Source: Arthrobacter sunyaminii (GTDB taxonomy: Bacteria; Actinomycetota; Actinomycetes; Actinomycetales; Micrococcaceae). From it: 64,000 nt of DNA. Positions 8,482-15,952 of the stretch are shown one piece after another. Every line of letters starts with the position of its first letter. The first letter of the stretch is position 1. The stretch spans positions 124,001 through 188,000 of the forward strand of contig NZ_CP076456.1 in the NCBI RefSeq assembly GCF_018866305.1. The letters run 5' to 3'. The position numbers and the translations under genes were made by a program. The notes beneath the pieces were generated by a model, which worked only from the letters and a program-made list of their open reading frames with translations, was not told where the DNA came from and did not search any database.

Positions 8482-9509
8482 TAGTTTTCCTCCTTAGATG
8501 CCGCCTGAGCGGTTGCGGAGCCGGGGGTGTTAGCGGGGAGGGGTATCTCCGTCACGGTCACCGCGGCGGGATCAGTCTGCGCAAGCGTGGGGACAGTGGT
8601 GCCCGGAAGGGATGCGGCTGCGGCGCCGTGTGCCACGGCCTGGCGCAGACAGTCGCCCGGCGGGGCGCCGGCGACGTCGGCGAGCAAGTACCCGGCCAGG
8701 GAGGAGTCGCCGGCGCCTACGGTGGACCGGGCCGCGACCGGCGGGCGGGTGGCCTGCCAGGCCCCCTCAGCCGTGATGAGCAGGGCGCCTTTGGCGCCCA
8801 GAGTTGCCAGGACGGCTCCGACGCCCCGGGCGATAAGGGTCCGTGCCGCCTGCACGGCCAAAAGCGGATCTGCTTCGAGTTCGTCTTCGCTTCCAACGCC
8901 GGTCACTTCGGCCAGCTCCTCTGCGTTGGGCTTAAGCAGGTCCGGTGTGGCGCCGTGCATCAGCGCACCAAGGAGCGGCGGGCCTGAGGAATCAACGGCG
9001 ATTCGCGGTGCGGCGTCGCCAAACTGCCTGCGGACGGCATGTGCCACCAGTGCATACAGGTCCGGGGACGCCCCGGGAGGCAACGACCCGGCAAGCACCA
9101 GCCACGACGCAGCAATGCCGTTCCCGCCGGCAGCACAGGTGTCCACCAGCAGGCTGATGAGGGCTTCCTGGTCGGAAGGGTCCAGTGCAGGGCCCGGGAC
9201 GTTGATCTTGGTGGTGGTTCCATCCGGTTCCGTCAGGGTGATGTTGCTGCGGAGCGCGGATCGGATGGGCAGGTTTGCGTAGCTGACGCCGGCGCTGCGC
9301 AGGGCGGAAAGCACAGGGTCATTGTCGCCGCCGGGCAGGACGGCTATTGACTGCAGCCCGGATGCGGTGAGGGCGCGGGATACGTTGACTCCTTTGCCTC
9401 CGGGATCCCCGCTGATGGCGGCAGCGCGCTGGACAGCCCCGCGGACCAGCGGTCCCGGCAACTCGATGGTCCGGTCCAAACTGGGATTGACGGTGAGGGT
9501 GACGATCAT
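8481..9509 (-). CDS. fruK: 1-phosphofructokinase (PfkB family)
   Basis: About 342 residues from ATG 9509. The family signature MIVTLTVNPSLDRTIEL begins right at this codon; ATG 9524 is possible, and the frame remains open further upstream to 9587. The C-terminal PfkB signature GAGDSSLAGYLLADV contains the catalytic aspartate. It phosphorylates fructose-1-phosphate to fructose-1,6-bisphosphate. It is the first gene of the operon. No DeoR-type fruR precedes it here, unlike many fru operons. A perfect 20-bp palindrome sits 43-62 bases upstream of the start. Confidence 0.93.
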   Translation of the reverse strand: MIVTLTVNPSLDRTIELPGPLVRGAVQRAAAISGDPGGKGVNVSRALTASGLQSIAVLPGGDNDPVLSALRSAGVSYANLPIRSALRSNITLTEPDGTTTKINVPGPALDPSDQEALISLLVDTCAAGGNGIAASWLVLAGSLPPGASPDLYALVAHAVRRQFGDAAPRIAVDSSGPPLLGALMHGATPDLLKPNAEELAEVTGVGSEDELEADPLLAVQAARTLIARGVGAVLATLGAKGALLITAEGAWQATRPPVAARSTVGAGDSSLAGYLLADVAGAPPGDCLRQAVAHGAAAASLPGTTVPTLAQTDPAAVTVTEIPLPANTPGSATAQAASKEEN

Positions 9510-9551
9510 TGATGGTTTCGGCATGGACACCCGCAATCTGCGCCACCTCAT

Positions 9552-9571
9552 GACGTGGCGTACGCCACGTC
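9552..9571. promoter_or_regulatory. Perfect 20-bp palindrome upstream of fruK (probable operator)
   Basis: GACGTGGCGT / ACGCCACGTC is fully self-complementary over 20 bases. It lies just upstream of the preferred fruK start and about 107 bases from the divergent esterase start. Its position and symmetry fit an operator for a dimeric repressor of the fruK-fruA-ptsI-ptsH operon. The regulator is not encoded in the window as far as I can tell. Confidence 0.6.
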
Positions 9572-9677
9572 CGGTGTGCTGAACCAACGCTATTTAGGTT
9601 GACCAGCGATTGCAATGGGAGGCGTTTGCAGCGGTCTCCCGAAGCCCAAACGGGTCTGTCCGGAATAGGGTGGGTGC

Positions 9678-10334
9678 ATGCGCAACGTCCTCTGGTCCGC
9701 CCCTGCCGACGCCCGCCGCGGCACCCACCTCCTCGTGATGCTGCATGGCTACGGAACGGATGAACACAGCTTGGCAAGGTTGTTTCCGTCAATTCCCGCG
9801 GGCATTACGGCTGCTGCGCTGCGAGGCACCTTTCCAGTGGGGGACTCGCACGGCTGGTTCCTGCTGGATCCGTATCTGCAGTCCGACACCGCCGAGGTGC
9901 TGGAGGCCGCGGCAGCGGTTTTCACCTGGCTGGACCGGACCATGGCAGGGGGATCCTTCACCGGGGTTTCGCTGCTGGGTTTTTCCCAGGGCATGGCGAT
10001 GGCCACCACCCTGCTCCGTCTGCGGCCCGGAAGGTTTGAGTCCGTTGTGGGACTGTCCGGGTTCGTGGCTGAGAACGAACTGCTGGCCATGGCAGAACCG
10101 CTTCCGGAGCCCGTCCCCTACTTCTGGGGGCGGGACCGGGATGACTGGGTGATCAATGAAGACGCGGTTCTCGGGACGCAGGATTGGCTGGAAAAAAATA
10201 CCGCGCTGACCGCCCGCACATACCCCGGGATGGGGCACAACATTGGTGCCGACGAGCTTCGTGACGTGAGTCTCTTCCTGAGGCGTTATGTAGTGGCCCA
10301 GCCCCGCCCTGACGGGGAAGACAAACGGAGCTAA
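9678..10334 (+). CDS. Phospholipase/carboxylesterase-type alpha/beta hydrolase
   Basis: 218 residues, typical for the Abhydrolase_2 family. The oxyanion region VMLHGYGTDEHSL lies near residues 20-32. The nucleophile elbow is GFSQGMAMA (Ser about residue 107), the acid lies in the DRDDWVINED segment, and the histidine in YPGMGHNI near the C terminus. It is predicted to be a cytoplasmic esterase of unknown substrate. It is transcribed divergently from fruK. Confidence 0.85.
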   Translation: MRNVLWSAPADARRGTHLLVMLHGYGTDEHSLARLFPSIPAGITAAALRGTFPVGDSHGWFLLDPYLQSDTAEVLEAAAAVFTWLDRTMAGGSFTGVSLLGFSQGMAMATTLLRLRPGRFESVVGLSGFVAENELLAMAEPLPEPVPYFWGRDRDDWVINEDAVLGTQDWLEKNTALTARTYPGMGHNIGADELRDVSLFLRRYVVAQPRPDGEDKRS

Positions 10335-10375
10335 CATCTATCGGCAAGGAACCAAAATCGCTTTCAACTACTACC

Positions 10376-10387
10376 TAAGCATGCTTA
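10376..10387. promoter_or_regulatory. 12-bp palindrome in the upstream region of the GlsB-type gene
   Basis: TAAGCATGCTTA is perfectly palindromic and lies 89-100 bases before the GlsB-type start codon in an AT-richer intergenic region. It may be a regulator-binding site. No -35/-10 pair is unambiguous here. Confidence 0.35.
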
Positions 10388-10475
10388 TGAAGTACAGTGG
10401 AGGAAAGCGCGGCCCACAGGTCGCTCGGCAAAACAACGAAATCATCACTCGTTCACACAGCAAGGAGTAATCATC

Positions 10476-10742
10476 ATGGGTTTCATTGCTTTCCTTATTC
10501 TTGGTCTTATCGCAGGTGCTATCGCTAAGGCAATCCTTCCGGGTCGCCAGGGCGGCGGCTGGATCGCTACTCTGGTCCTCGGCGTCATCGGCGCCCTGCT
10601 CGGTGGCTGGATTGGCGGCGCCATCTTCGGTGTCGAGTTGGAAGAATTCTTCTCCATCCAGACGTGGCTTGTTGCCATCATCGGCTCCATCATCGTTCTC
10701 GCGATCTACGGCTTCGTTACTCGCAAGAGCAGCCGCGCCTAG
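10476..10742 (+). CDS. GlsB/YeaQ/YmgE family stress-response membrane protein
   Basis: 88 residues with three hydrophobic helices and the glycine-rich family pattern: ILGLIAGAIAKAILPG at the N terminus, GGWIATLVLGVIGALLGGWIG in the middle, and a C-terminal helix ending in a basic tail. The ribosome-binding site AAGGAG is well placed. The 5' codons end in T far more often than in neighbouring genes (GCT, GGT, ATT, CTT), a pattern seen in highly expressed genes of this group. The role is in the membrane and stress-linked; the molecular function is unknown. It is monocistronic, with its own terminator. Confidence 0.9.
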   Translation: MGFIAFLILGLIAGAIAKAILPGRQGGGWIATLVLGVIGALLGGWIGGAIFGVELEEFFSIQTWLVAIIGSIIVLAIYGFVTRKSSRA

Positions 10743-10792
10743 TTCGTGAGTCTGCGCTCCGGCGCAGAGTTCTGCAGCAGACTGCAGATAGA

Positions 10793-10831
10793 AAGCGGGA
10801 CCGGCGGATTATTCCGCCGGCCCCGCTTTTT
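10793..10831 (+). terminator. Intrinsic terminator after the GlsB-type gene
   Basis: GC-rich hairpin (AAGCGGG-CCGGCGGA arm, TTAT loop, TCCGCCGG-CCCGCTT arm, one mismatch) followed by a T5 run. This is one of the clearest intrinsic terminators in the window. Confidence 0.9.
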
Positions 10832-10904
10832 ACGTACCTGCCTCACGTAGGCTTAAACGGGCTGGTGCCCTGCACCGGAACATGTGTCGAGAAGGAGCGT
10901 TGCC

Positions 10905-11651
10905 GTGGGATTTTTATCCAACCGTGCCATGAAGGCTGCCGGGGGAACCGTCTTTGAAAAGGACGGGACACCCAAAGCTTCGGTGCTCCGGGCAATGGAG
11001 CGGGCCGTGGAGGTCCAGCGCCCCCTGGTGCTCGCAAATATCAGACGGCTGCAGCGCAAGCATCCTCAGGCGACACCGGCGGAACTGGTGTCGATCGTGG
11101 AGAAGCATTACCTGAACACCGTGACCGGAGGCGGAGCCGCGGTGGGCGCGACCGCCGTCGTGCCCGCCATCGGCACTGCCGCAGCTTTGGGGCTCTCAGC
11201 GGCGGCAACGGTGGGTTTCCTTGAGGCAACGGCGCTCTACGCGCAGTCAGTCGCCGAACTGCACGGGGTGCACCTCTCAGATCCGGAGCGTTCGCGGACC
11301 ATGGTCATGGCCATCATGCTTGGCGAAGAGGGAACCGCCATGATGCAGTCCGTTGCCGGGCGTGGAGGCAAACCCTGGGCCAGCTCGCTGGGCAAAATGC
11401 CGTCCGGCGTGATGGGATCCGTTGGATCATCCATTCGAAAGCAGTTCATGAAACGCGTTATTGCCCGGCAGGGAACGGCTCTGCTTGGCCGCGCGCTGCC
11501 CCTGGGGATCGGGGCGGTTGTGGGCGGAGCGGGCAACCACGCCATGGGCAAGGGTGTCATCAAGGCCGCCCGGCGTGCGTTTGGCCCGGTACCGGAAACA
11601 ATCAGCGGCGAACTGGCCGAGGATCTGCGGCAGACGCCGGACACGCCCTAG
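10905..11651 (+). CDS. EcsC-like protein of unknown function
   Basis: About 248 residues from GTG 10905, which has GAAGGAG seven bases upstream; the open frame begins earlier at 10884 without a good ribosome-binding site. The middle (residues about 70-105) is a Gly/Ala-rich hydrophobic stretch (GGGAAVGATAVVPAIGTAAALGLS), followed by a helical segment with MVMAIMLGEEGTAMMQS and a second Gly-rich stretch near 195-215. This helical, glycine-rich layout resembles EcsC-family proteins, whose function is poorly known. The name is tentative. Confidence 0.65.
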   Translation: MGFLSNRAMKAAGGTVFEKDGTPKASVLRAMERAVEVQRPLVLANIRRLQRKHPQATPAELVSIVEKHYLNTVTGGGAAVGATAVVPAIGTAAALGLSAAATVGFLEATALYAQSVAELHGVHLSDPERSRTMVMAIMLGEEGTAMMQSVAGRGGKPWASSLGKMPSGVMGSVGSSIRKQFMKRVIARQGTALLGRALPLGIGAVVGGAGNHAMGKGVIKAARRAFGPVPETISGELAEDLRQTPDTP

Positions 11652-11665
11652 CGAAACAGGCCGGG

Positions 11666-11681
11666 CGGGCGTGTGCGCCCG
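11666..11681. terminator. Short GC hairpin between convergent genes
   Basis: CGGGCG-TGTG-CGCCCG between the EcsC-like gene (plus) and the DUF445 gene (minus). There is no T-run, so the assignment rests on position only. Confidence 0.4.
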
Positions 11682-11690
11682 CTGCCCGCC

Positions 11691-12947
11691 CTAGCCGAAG
11701 ACCGCGTGCGCGACGGTGAAGATGGCCAGCCCCGCCAGGGACCCCACCACGGTGCCGTTGATTCGAATAAACTGCAGGTCCTTGCCCACCTGAAGCTCGA
11801 TCTTCTCGGACGTCTCCTGCGCGTCCCAGTGCTCGACCGTTTCAGTGATCACGCCGGCTATGTCGCTGCTGTAGGTCTTCACCAGGTATCCGGCGGCATC
11901 GGCGATCCAGGTATTCACCTTTGCGGCGAGCTCGGGATCGGTGGCGAGCCGGTGACCGAAGTCCTGCACTGCAGCCTTGAAGTTCTGCGTCAGCTCGCTG
12001 TCCGGGTCATCCACGGCGGTGGTCAGGGCATTCTTGATGGTGGCCCACGTTTGGGTGATGAGCTGCTGGACCCGGGGATCATCCAGCACCTGTTCCTTGA
12101 TCGCGTCGGCTTTGGCCATGACGGCGGGATCCTCCTGCAGGTCCCGGGCCAGTCCCTTGAGGTAGTTGTCCAGGGCACGGCGCATCTCATGGTTCTGATC
12201 TTCCTGCACGGCCCGCAGGAAGCGTCCCACTTCCACCTGCACACGGTCGCCCACCAAGTCATCCACAAACGAGGGCACCCAGGACGGGGACCGCTGGGCC
12301 ACCAGTTCGGAGATGACATCCGGGTTCGCTTCCACCCAGTCATTGATGCTGTCCACCACCAGATTCACGAGCTGGTGATGGTGCCCCTCTTCGAAGACCC
12401 GTTCCGCCACCCGGCCCATGGGCGGGCCCCACGGCGGATCCACCACGTGCCGGCGGAACATGGACTCCAAAACCGTTTTGACGGCGTCGTCGTCCAGGAC
12501 CCGCAGGATTCCGCGGATGGCGGCGGACCCCTCGGTGGCTACGCGGGCGGCGCTTTCCGGGCGTTCCAGCCAGGCGCCGGCCTTCTGCGCCAGCTGCATG
12601 GAGCCCAGCTTTTGGGTGATGACCTCTTCGGAGAGGAAGTTGCTCTCCACGAACTGGCCGAGGGAGGCGCCGATCTGATCCTTCTTGCGCGGAATGATCG
12701 CCGTGTGCGGAATCTTCACCCCCATGGGGTGCTTGAAAAGCGCGGTGACTGCAAACCAGTCCGCCAAGGCGCCCACCATGCCGCCCTCGGCGGCAGCCCG
12801 AACATACTGCAGCCAGGGATAGCGCTCCTGCAGGGCAAAGGAGATGACGAAGATGACGGCGAGCACCACCAGCAGTCCGGTCGCCACCATTTTCATTCGG
12901 CGCAGGCCGGCCGCCCGCTGGGTATCGTCCAGTACCGGAAGGCTCAT
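11691..12947 (-). CDS. DUF445 (YjiN-type) membrane-anchored protein
   Basis: 418 residues, usual for the family. It has an N-terminal membrane helix (about 20-42, VATGLLVVLAVIFVISFAL), then the conserved GMVGALADWFAVTALFKHPMGVKIPHTAIIP motif region around 62-92, a long helical domain, and a C-terminal hydrophobic segment (GSLAGLAIFTVAHAVFG). DUF445 proteins are conserved but of unknown function. It is monocistronic and convergent with the EcsC-like gene. Confidence 0.92.
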   Translation of the reverse strand: MSLPVLDDTQRAAGLRRMKMVATGLLVVLAVIFVISFALQERYPWLQYVRAAAEGGMVGALADWFAVTALFKHPMGVKIPHTAIIPRKKDQIGASLGQFVESNFLSEEVITQKLGSMQLAQKAGAWLERPESAARVATEGSAAIRGILRVLDDDAVKTVLESMFRRHVVDPPWGPPMGRVAERVFEEGHHHQLVNLVVDSINDWVEANPDVISELVAQRSPSWVPSFVDDLVGDRVQVEVGRFLRAVQEDQNHEMRRALDNYLKGLARDLQEDPAVMAKADAIKEQVLDDPRVQQLITQTWATIKNALTTAVDDPDSELTQNFKAAVQDFGHRLATDPELAAKVNTWIADAAGYLVKTYSSDIAGVITETVEHWDAQETSEKIELQVGKDLQFIRINGTVVGSLAGLAIFTVAHAVFG

Positions 12948-12975
12948 GCCGACGCTCCGTTTCCGTCGTTACGAA

Positions 12976-12995
12976 GGTTCCCCGGCCGGGGAACC
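12976..12995. repeat. Perfect 20-bp GC palindrome between DUF445 and GH15 genes
   Basis: GGTTCCCCGG / CCGGGGAACC lies 29 bases upstream of the DUF445 start in the divergent region of 243 bases shared with the GH15 gene. It could be an operator for one or both genes. There is nothing else recognisable in this intergenic stretch. Confidence 0.4.
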
Positions 12996-13190
12996 GAAGA
13001 TGAAATCGAAGACAAAAGCAAAACCGCTCCTCGTGCTTGTGCCGGTTCGTGTGCCGCGGGCCGGTCGGATGCCGCGGCAGGAACCGTCCAGCCAATGTAA
13101 TCAGTCTGCTGTGCAAGGTACCGTGTCGGCAAACGCCGTCCCCGGGGGACATGCTGGGAGCGGCGCCGGCCGTGTGGTTGAGTGGGGCTC

Positions 13191-15029
13191 ATGGCTTCCC
13201 CGATTGAGGATTATGCGCTGGTTTCAGACCTGCACACCGGTGCCCTGATTTCCCGGCGGGGAAGCATCGACTGGCTGTGCCTGCCGCGGTTCGACTCGCC
13301 GTCGGTCTTTGGCGCATTGCTGGGAACCGAGAACCATGGCCGGTGGCTGCTGGCTCCGGAGGGAGATGCCGCCGTCGTGAGCCGAAGCTATCTTGGACCC
13401 ACCTTTATCCTGCAGACACACTGGGCAACTGACACCGGCGCTGCGCTGGTCACTGAGTTCATGCCGGTGGGTGACGGCCGGGCTTCGATTGTGCGCCGGG
13501 TGGAGGGAATCAGCGGAACCGTGGATATGCGCCAGGAGCTGGAAGTGCGCTTCAACTACGGAACCGTCCTGCCGTGGATGCGCCGTGACCCCGATCCCCA
13601 CGGCGAGCGGCTGCTGGCGATAGCTGGACCGAATGCACTGGTGCTGCGCGGGGACAACCTGCCCCGGGCGGTGGACCACCAGCACGTAGGGCGCTTCACT
13701 GTGGGTGCCGGCGAGCGCGTGGACATGGAACTGACCTGGCATCTCTCCCACCATGAAGTGCCTCCGCTGACGGACATCGACACCGCGCTGGCGTCCACCA
13801 CCGACTATTGGGAAAGATGGGCGGACCACTGCGATCCCGCGCAGCAGTATGTTGGACCCGTCCAGCGCTCGCTGCTGGTACTGCGCGCGCTGACGCATGA
13901 GTCCACCGGCGGCATTGTGGCGGCTCCCACCACCTCGCTTCCGGAGATTGCGGGCGGGGAACGCAACTGGGATTACCGCTACTGCTGGCTCCGGGATGCG
14001 GCGCTGACCCTCGAAGCCATGCTGGGTCACGGCTACGCGGATGAGGCACTGCGCTGGCGCAACTGGCTGCTGCGTGCCGTGGCCGGTGACCCGGAGGACC
14101 TGCAGATCATGTACGCGGTGGACGGTGCCCGTGAACTTCCCGAACGCATCCTGCCCCAGTTCACCGGGTATGGAGGATCCGTTCCGGTGCGCGTGGGGAA
14201 CGGGGCGGTTTCCCAGTACCAGGCCGACGTCGTCGGTGAAGTGATGGTTGCCCTGGCCAAGCTTCGGGATGCGGGCGTGGCGGAGGATCATTTCTCCTGG
14301 CCCCTGCAGCGGGCTCTGATGACCTTCCTGGAACGCCACCTCGAGGATAAGGACCACGGAATCTGGGAAATGCGGGGAGAGCCCCAGCACTTCACCCATT
14401 CTCGGGTCATGATGTGGGCGGCGTTTGACCGGGCGGCCGCCGCCGTCCGGTCCCATGGCCTGGACGGTCCGGTGGAGCTGTGGGACGCCCTGCGGGACGG
14501 ACTGCGTGAGGAGATCCTGAACCGGGGCTTCAACGAAGAATTGAATACCTTCACGCAGTATTACGGCAGCAGGGAAGTGGATGCGGCTCTCCTGCAGCTT
14601 CCTCAAGTGGGCTTCCTGGCCTACGACGACGAACGCATGCTGGGCACGGTGGCCCGGCTTGAGCAGGACCTGCGCACCGATTCCGGCCTGCTGCTGCGCT
14701 ACGCCACGCACAGCGGGATTGACGGCCTGGAGCCCGGCGAGAACCCCTTCCTGGCCTGCAGTTTCTGGCTCGTCGAGCAGTATGCCGCCACCGGGCGGTC
14801 CGGGGAGGCACGCGCCCTCATGGACCAATTGGTGGCATACTCCAACGAGCTGGGCCTGCTCAGCGAGGAATATGATCCGGTGCACAATACGATGGCCGGA
14901 AACTTTCCGCAGGCTTTTTCCCACCTTGCCCTGGTCCGAGCCGCGGACGCGCTGAACACCGCGGCGCCGCTGACGGATGCTCCTGCCGGACCTTCCGTTA
15001 TCTTCCACCCCACCGAAAGAAGCACATGA
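13191..15029 (+). CDS. Glycoside hydrolase family 15 protein (glucoamylase or trehalase type)
   Basis: 612 residues from ATG 13191 (the frame is open to 13182). It begins with SPIEDYALVSDLHTGALISRRGSIDWLCLPRFDSPSVFGALLG, the standard N-terminal beta-domain opening of actinobacterial GH15 proteins. The (alpha/alpha)6 catalytic domain follows, with the GGERNWDYRYCWLRDAALTLEAML region near 253-276 and the late acidic patch of the family (LLSEEYDPVHNTMAGNFPQAFSHLAL) near 570-590. Actinobacterial members of this length are mostly trehalases or glucoamylases acting on alpha-glucosidic links in the cytoplasm. The exact substrate cannot be read. The stop overlaps the next gene (ATGA). Confidence 0.92.
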   Translation: MASPIEDYALVSDLHTGALISRRGSIDWLCLPRFDSPSVFGALLGTENHGRWLLAPEGDAAVVSRSYLGPTFILQTHWATDTGAALVTEFMPVGDGRASIVRRVEGISGTVDMRQELEVRFNYGTVLPWMRRDPDPHGERLLAIAGPNALVLRGDNLPRAVDHQHVGRFTVGAGERVDMELTWHLSHHEVPPLTDIDTALASTTDYWERWADHCDPAQQYVGPVQRSLLVLRALTHESTGGIVAAPTTSLPEIAGGERNWDYRYCWLRDAALTLEAMLGHGYADEALRWRNWLLRAVAGDPEDLQIMYAVDGARELPERILPQFTGYGGSVPVRVGNGAVSQYQADVVGEVMVALAKLRDAGVAEDHFSWPLQRALMTFLERHLEDKDHGIWEMRGEPQHFTHSRVMMWAAFDRAAAAVRSHGLDGPVELWDALRDGLREEILNRGFNEELNTFTQYYGSREVDAALLQLPQVGFLAYDDERMLGTVARLEQDLRTDSGLLLRYATHSGIDGLEPGENPFLACSFWLVEQYAATGRSGEARALMDQLVAYSNELGLLSEEYDPVHNTMAGNFPQAFSHLALVRAADALNTAAPLTDAPAGPSVIFHPTERST

Positions 15030-15421
15030 ACCGCCAAAGTTCCTCAGCGGCCGCCATGGCGGCGCTGCTGTCCGTCAGCGCCGTCAATCATTTCCGCAAC
15101 CCGAAGTTCTACAACGCGGTGGTTCCCCGCAGCATCAGCACGGACACGGACGGGCAGTTCGGTGTGCTGACCCGCCGGCAGTGGACCCACCTGAGCGGGG
15201 TGCTGGAGTTTGCCGCCGCGGCGGGTCTGCTGCTGCCGGCCACCCGCCGGGCGGCCGCCACGGGAACCACGCTGATGTACATCGCCTTCATCGCCGGACA
15301 CCTCAGTGCGCTGCAGCGTGCCTTCGGTCCCCGCGGATCGGACCGGGAGAAGGCCATCCACCTGGCCCGGCTGCCCCTGCAGCTGCCCCTGATCCGCTGG
15401 GCCTGGAGTCTGCGCGGCTAG
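15026..15421 (+). CDS. DoxX-like small membrane protein
   Basis: 131 residues, overlapping the GH15 stop by four bases. Hydrophobic segments at about 10-20, 60-75 and 82-98 and the charged loop FGPRGSDREKAIHLARLPLQLPLIRWAW near the C terminus resemble small DoxX-family proteins of actinobacteria. Function is unknown. It is probably co-expressed with the GH15 gene and the phosphoesterase that follows after 10 bases. Confidence 0.75.
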   Translation: MNRQSSSAAAMAALLSVSAVNHFRNPKFYNAVVPRSISTDTDGQFGVLTRRQWTHLSGVLEFAAAAGLLLPATRRAAATGTTLMYIAFIAGHLSALQRAFGPRGSDREKAIHLARLPLQLPLIRWAWSLRG

Positions 15422-15431
15422 GAAGCGGGAC

Positions 15432-15941
15432 ATGGCAACGAATTTGCTGGTGCTGTCGGACACCCATCTGCCCAAGCGGGCGCGGGAGCTGCCCGCGCAG
15501 CTGTGGGCGGAGATTGAGGCAGCTGATGCCGTGGTCCACGCCGGTGACTGGGTCAACGAAGACGCACTGGATGAAATGCTGCAGCGCTCGCGAAAACTGA
15601 TTGCCTGCTACGGCAATAACGACGGCGGTGCGCTGCCGTCCCGGCTGCCTTTGGTTGCCACGGCCACGGTTGAGCAGGTGCGGCTGGCCGTCATCCACGA
15701 AACAGGTCCTGCCGCAGGGCGGGAAAAACGCCTGGATGAGCAGTTTCCGGACACGGATCTACTGATCTTTGGGCACAGCCACATTCCGTGGGACACCGTG
15801 ACCCCGGCCGGAATGCGGCTGCTGAATCCCGGGTCGCCCACGGACCGCAGGCGCCAGCCCTTCTGCACCTACATGCGCCTCACAGTAGAGGGGGAAGCCG
15901 TCACCGTGGAGCTGGTGCGGCTTCCCCCTCGAAAGGCTTAG
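15432..15941 (+). CDS. Metallophosphoesterase, YfcE/MJ0936 type
   Basis: 169 residues. Calcineurin-like metal-binding motifs occur in order: LSDTHLP (D-x-H), VVHAGDWV (GD), CYGNND (GNND), a VIHETG segment at the usual GH(D/G) position, and IFGHSHIP (GHSH). The fold and length fit the small YfcE-like phosphodiesterase group. The GNH-region glutamate variant HETG is slightly atypical. It is the last gene of the GH15 operon. A 13-bp inverted repeat overlaps its 3' end. Confidence 0.92.
   Translation: MATNLLVLSDTHLPKRARELPAQLWAEIEAADAVVHAGDWVNEDALDEMLQRSRKLIACYGNNDGGALPSRLPLVATATVEQVRLAVIHETGPAAGREKRLDEQFPDTDLLIFGHSHIPWDTVTPAGMRLLNPGSPTDRRRQPFCTYMRLTVEGEAVTVELVRLPPRKA
15888..15930. terminator. 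13-bp inverted repeat overlapping the end of the phosphoesterase gene
   Basis: GAGGGGGAAGCCG (15888-15900) and its perfect complement (15918-15930) form a strong hairpin with a 17-base loop inside the last codons. It lies between convergent genes, so it probably acts as a bidirectional transcription barrier. There is no T-run. Confidence 0.5.
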
Positions 15942-15952
15942 CTGCTGCCGGC

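Noticed and set aside
11673..13100. 475-codon plus-strand ORF
   Set aside because: Antisense to the DUF445 gene; His-rich, low-complexity composition typical of reverse-frame shadows.
13224..15008. 594-codon minus-strand ORF
   Set aside because: Shadow of the GH15 gene in high-GC DNA; the GH15 motifs on the plus strand are unmistakable.
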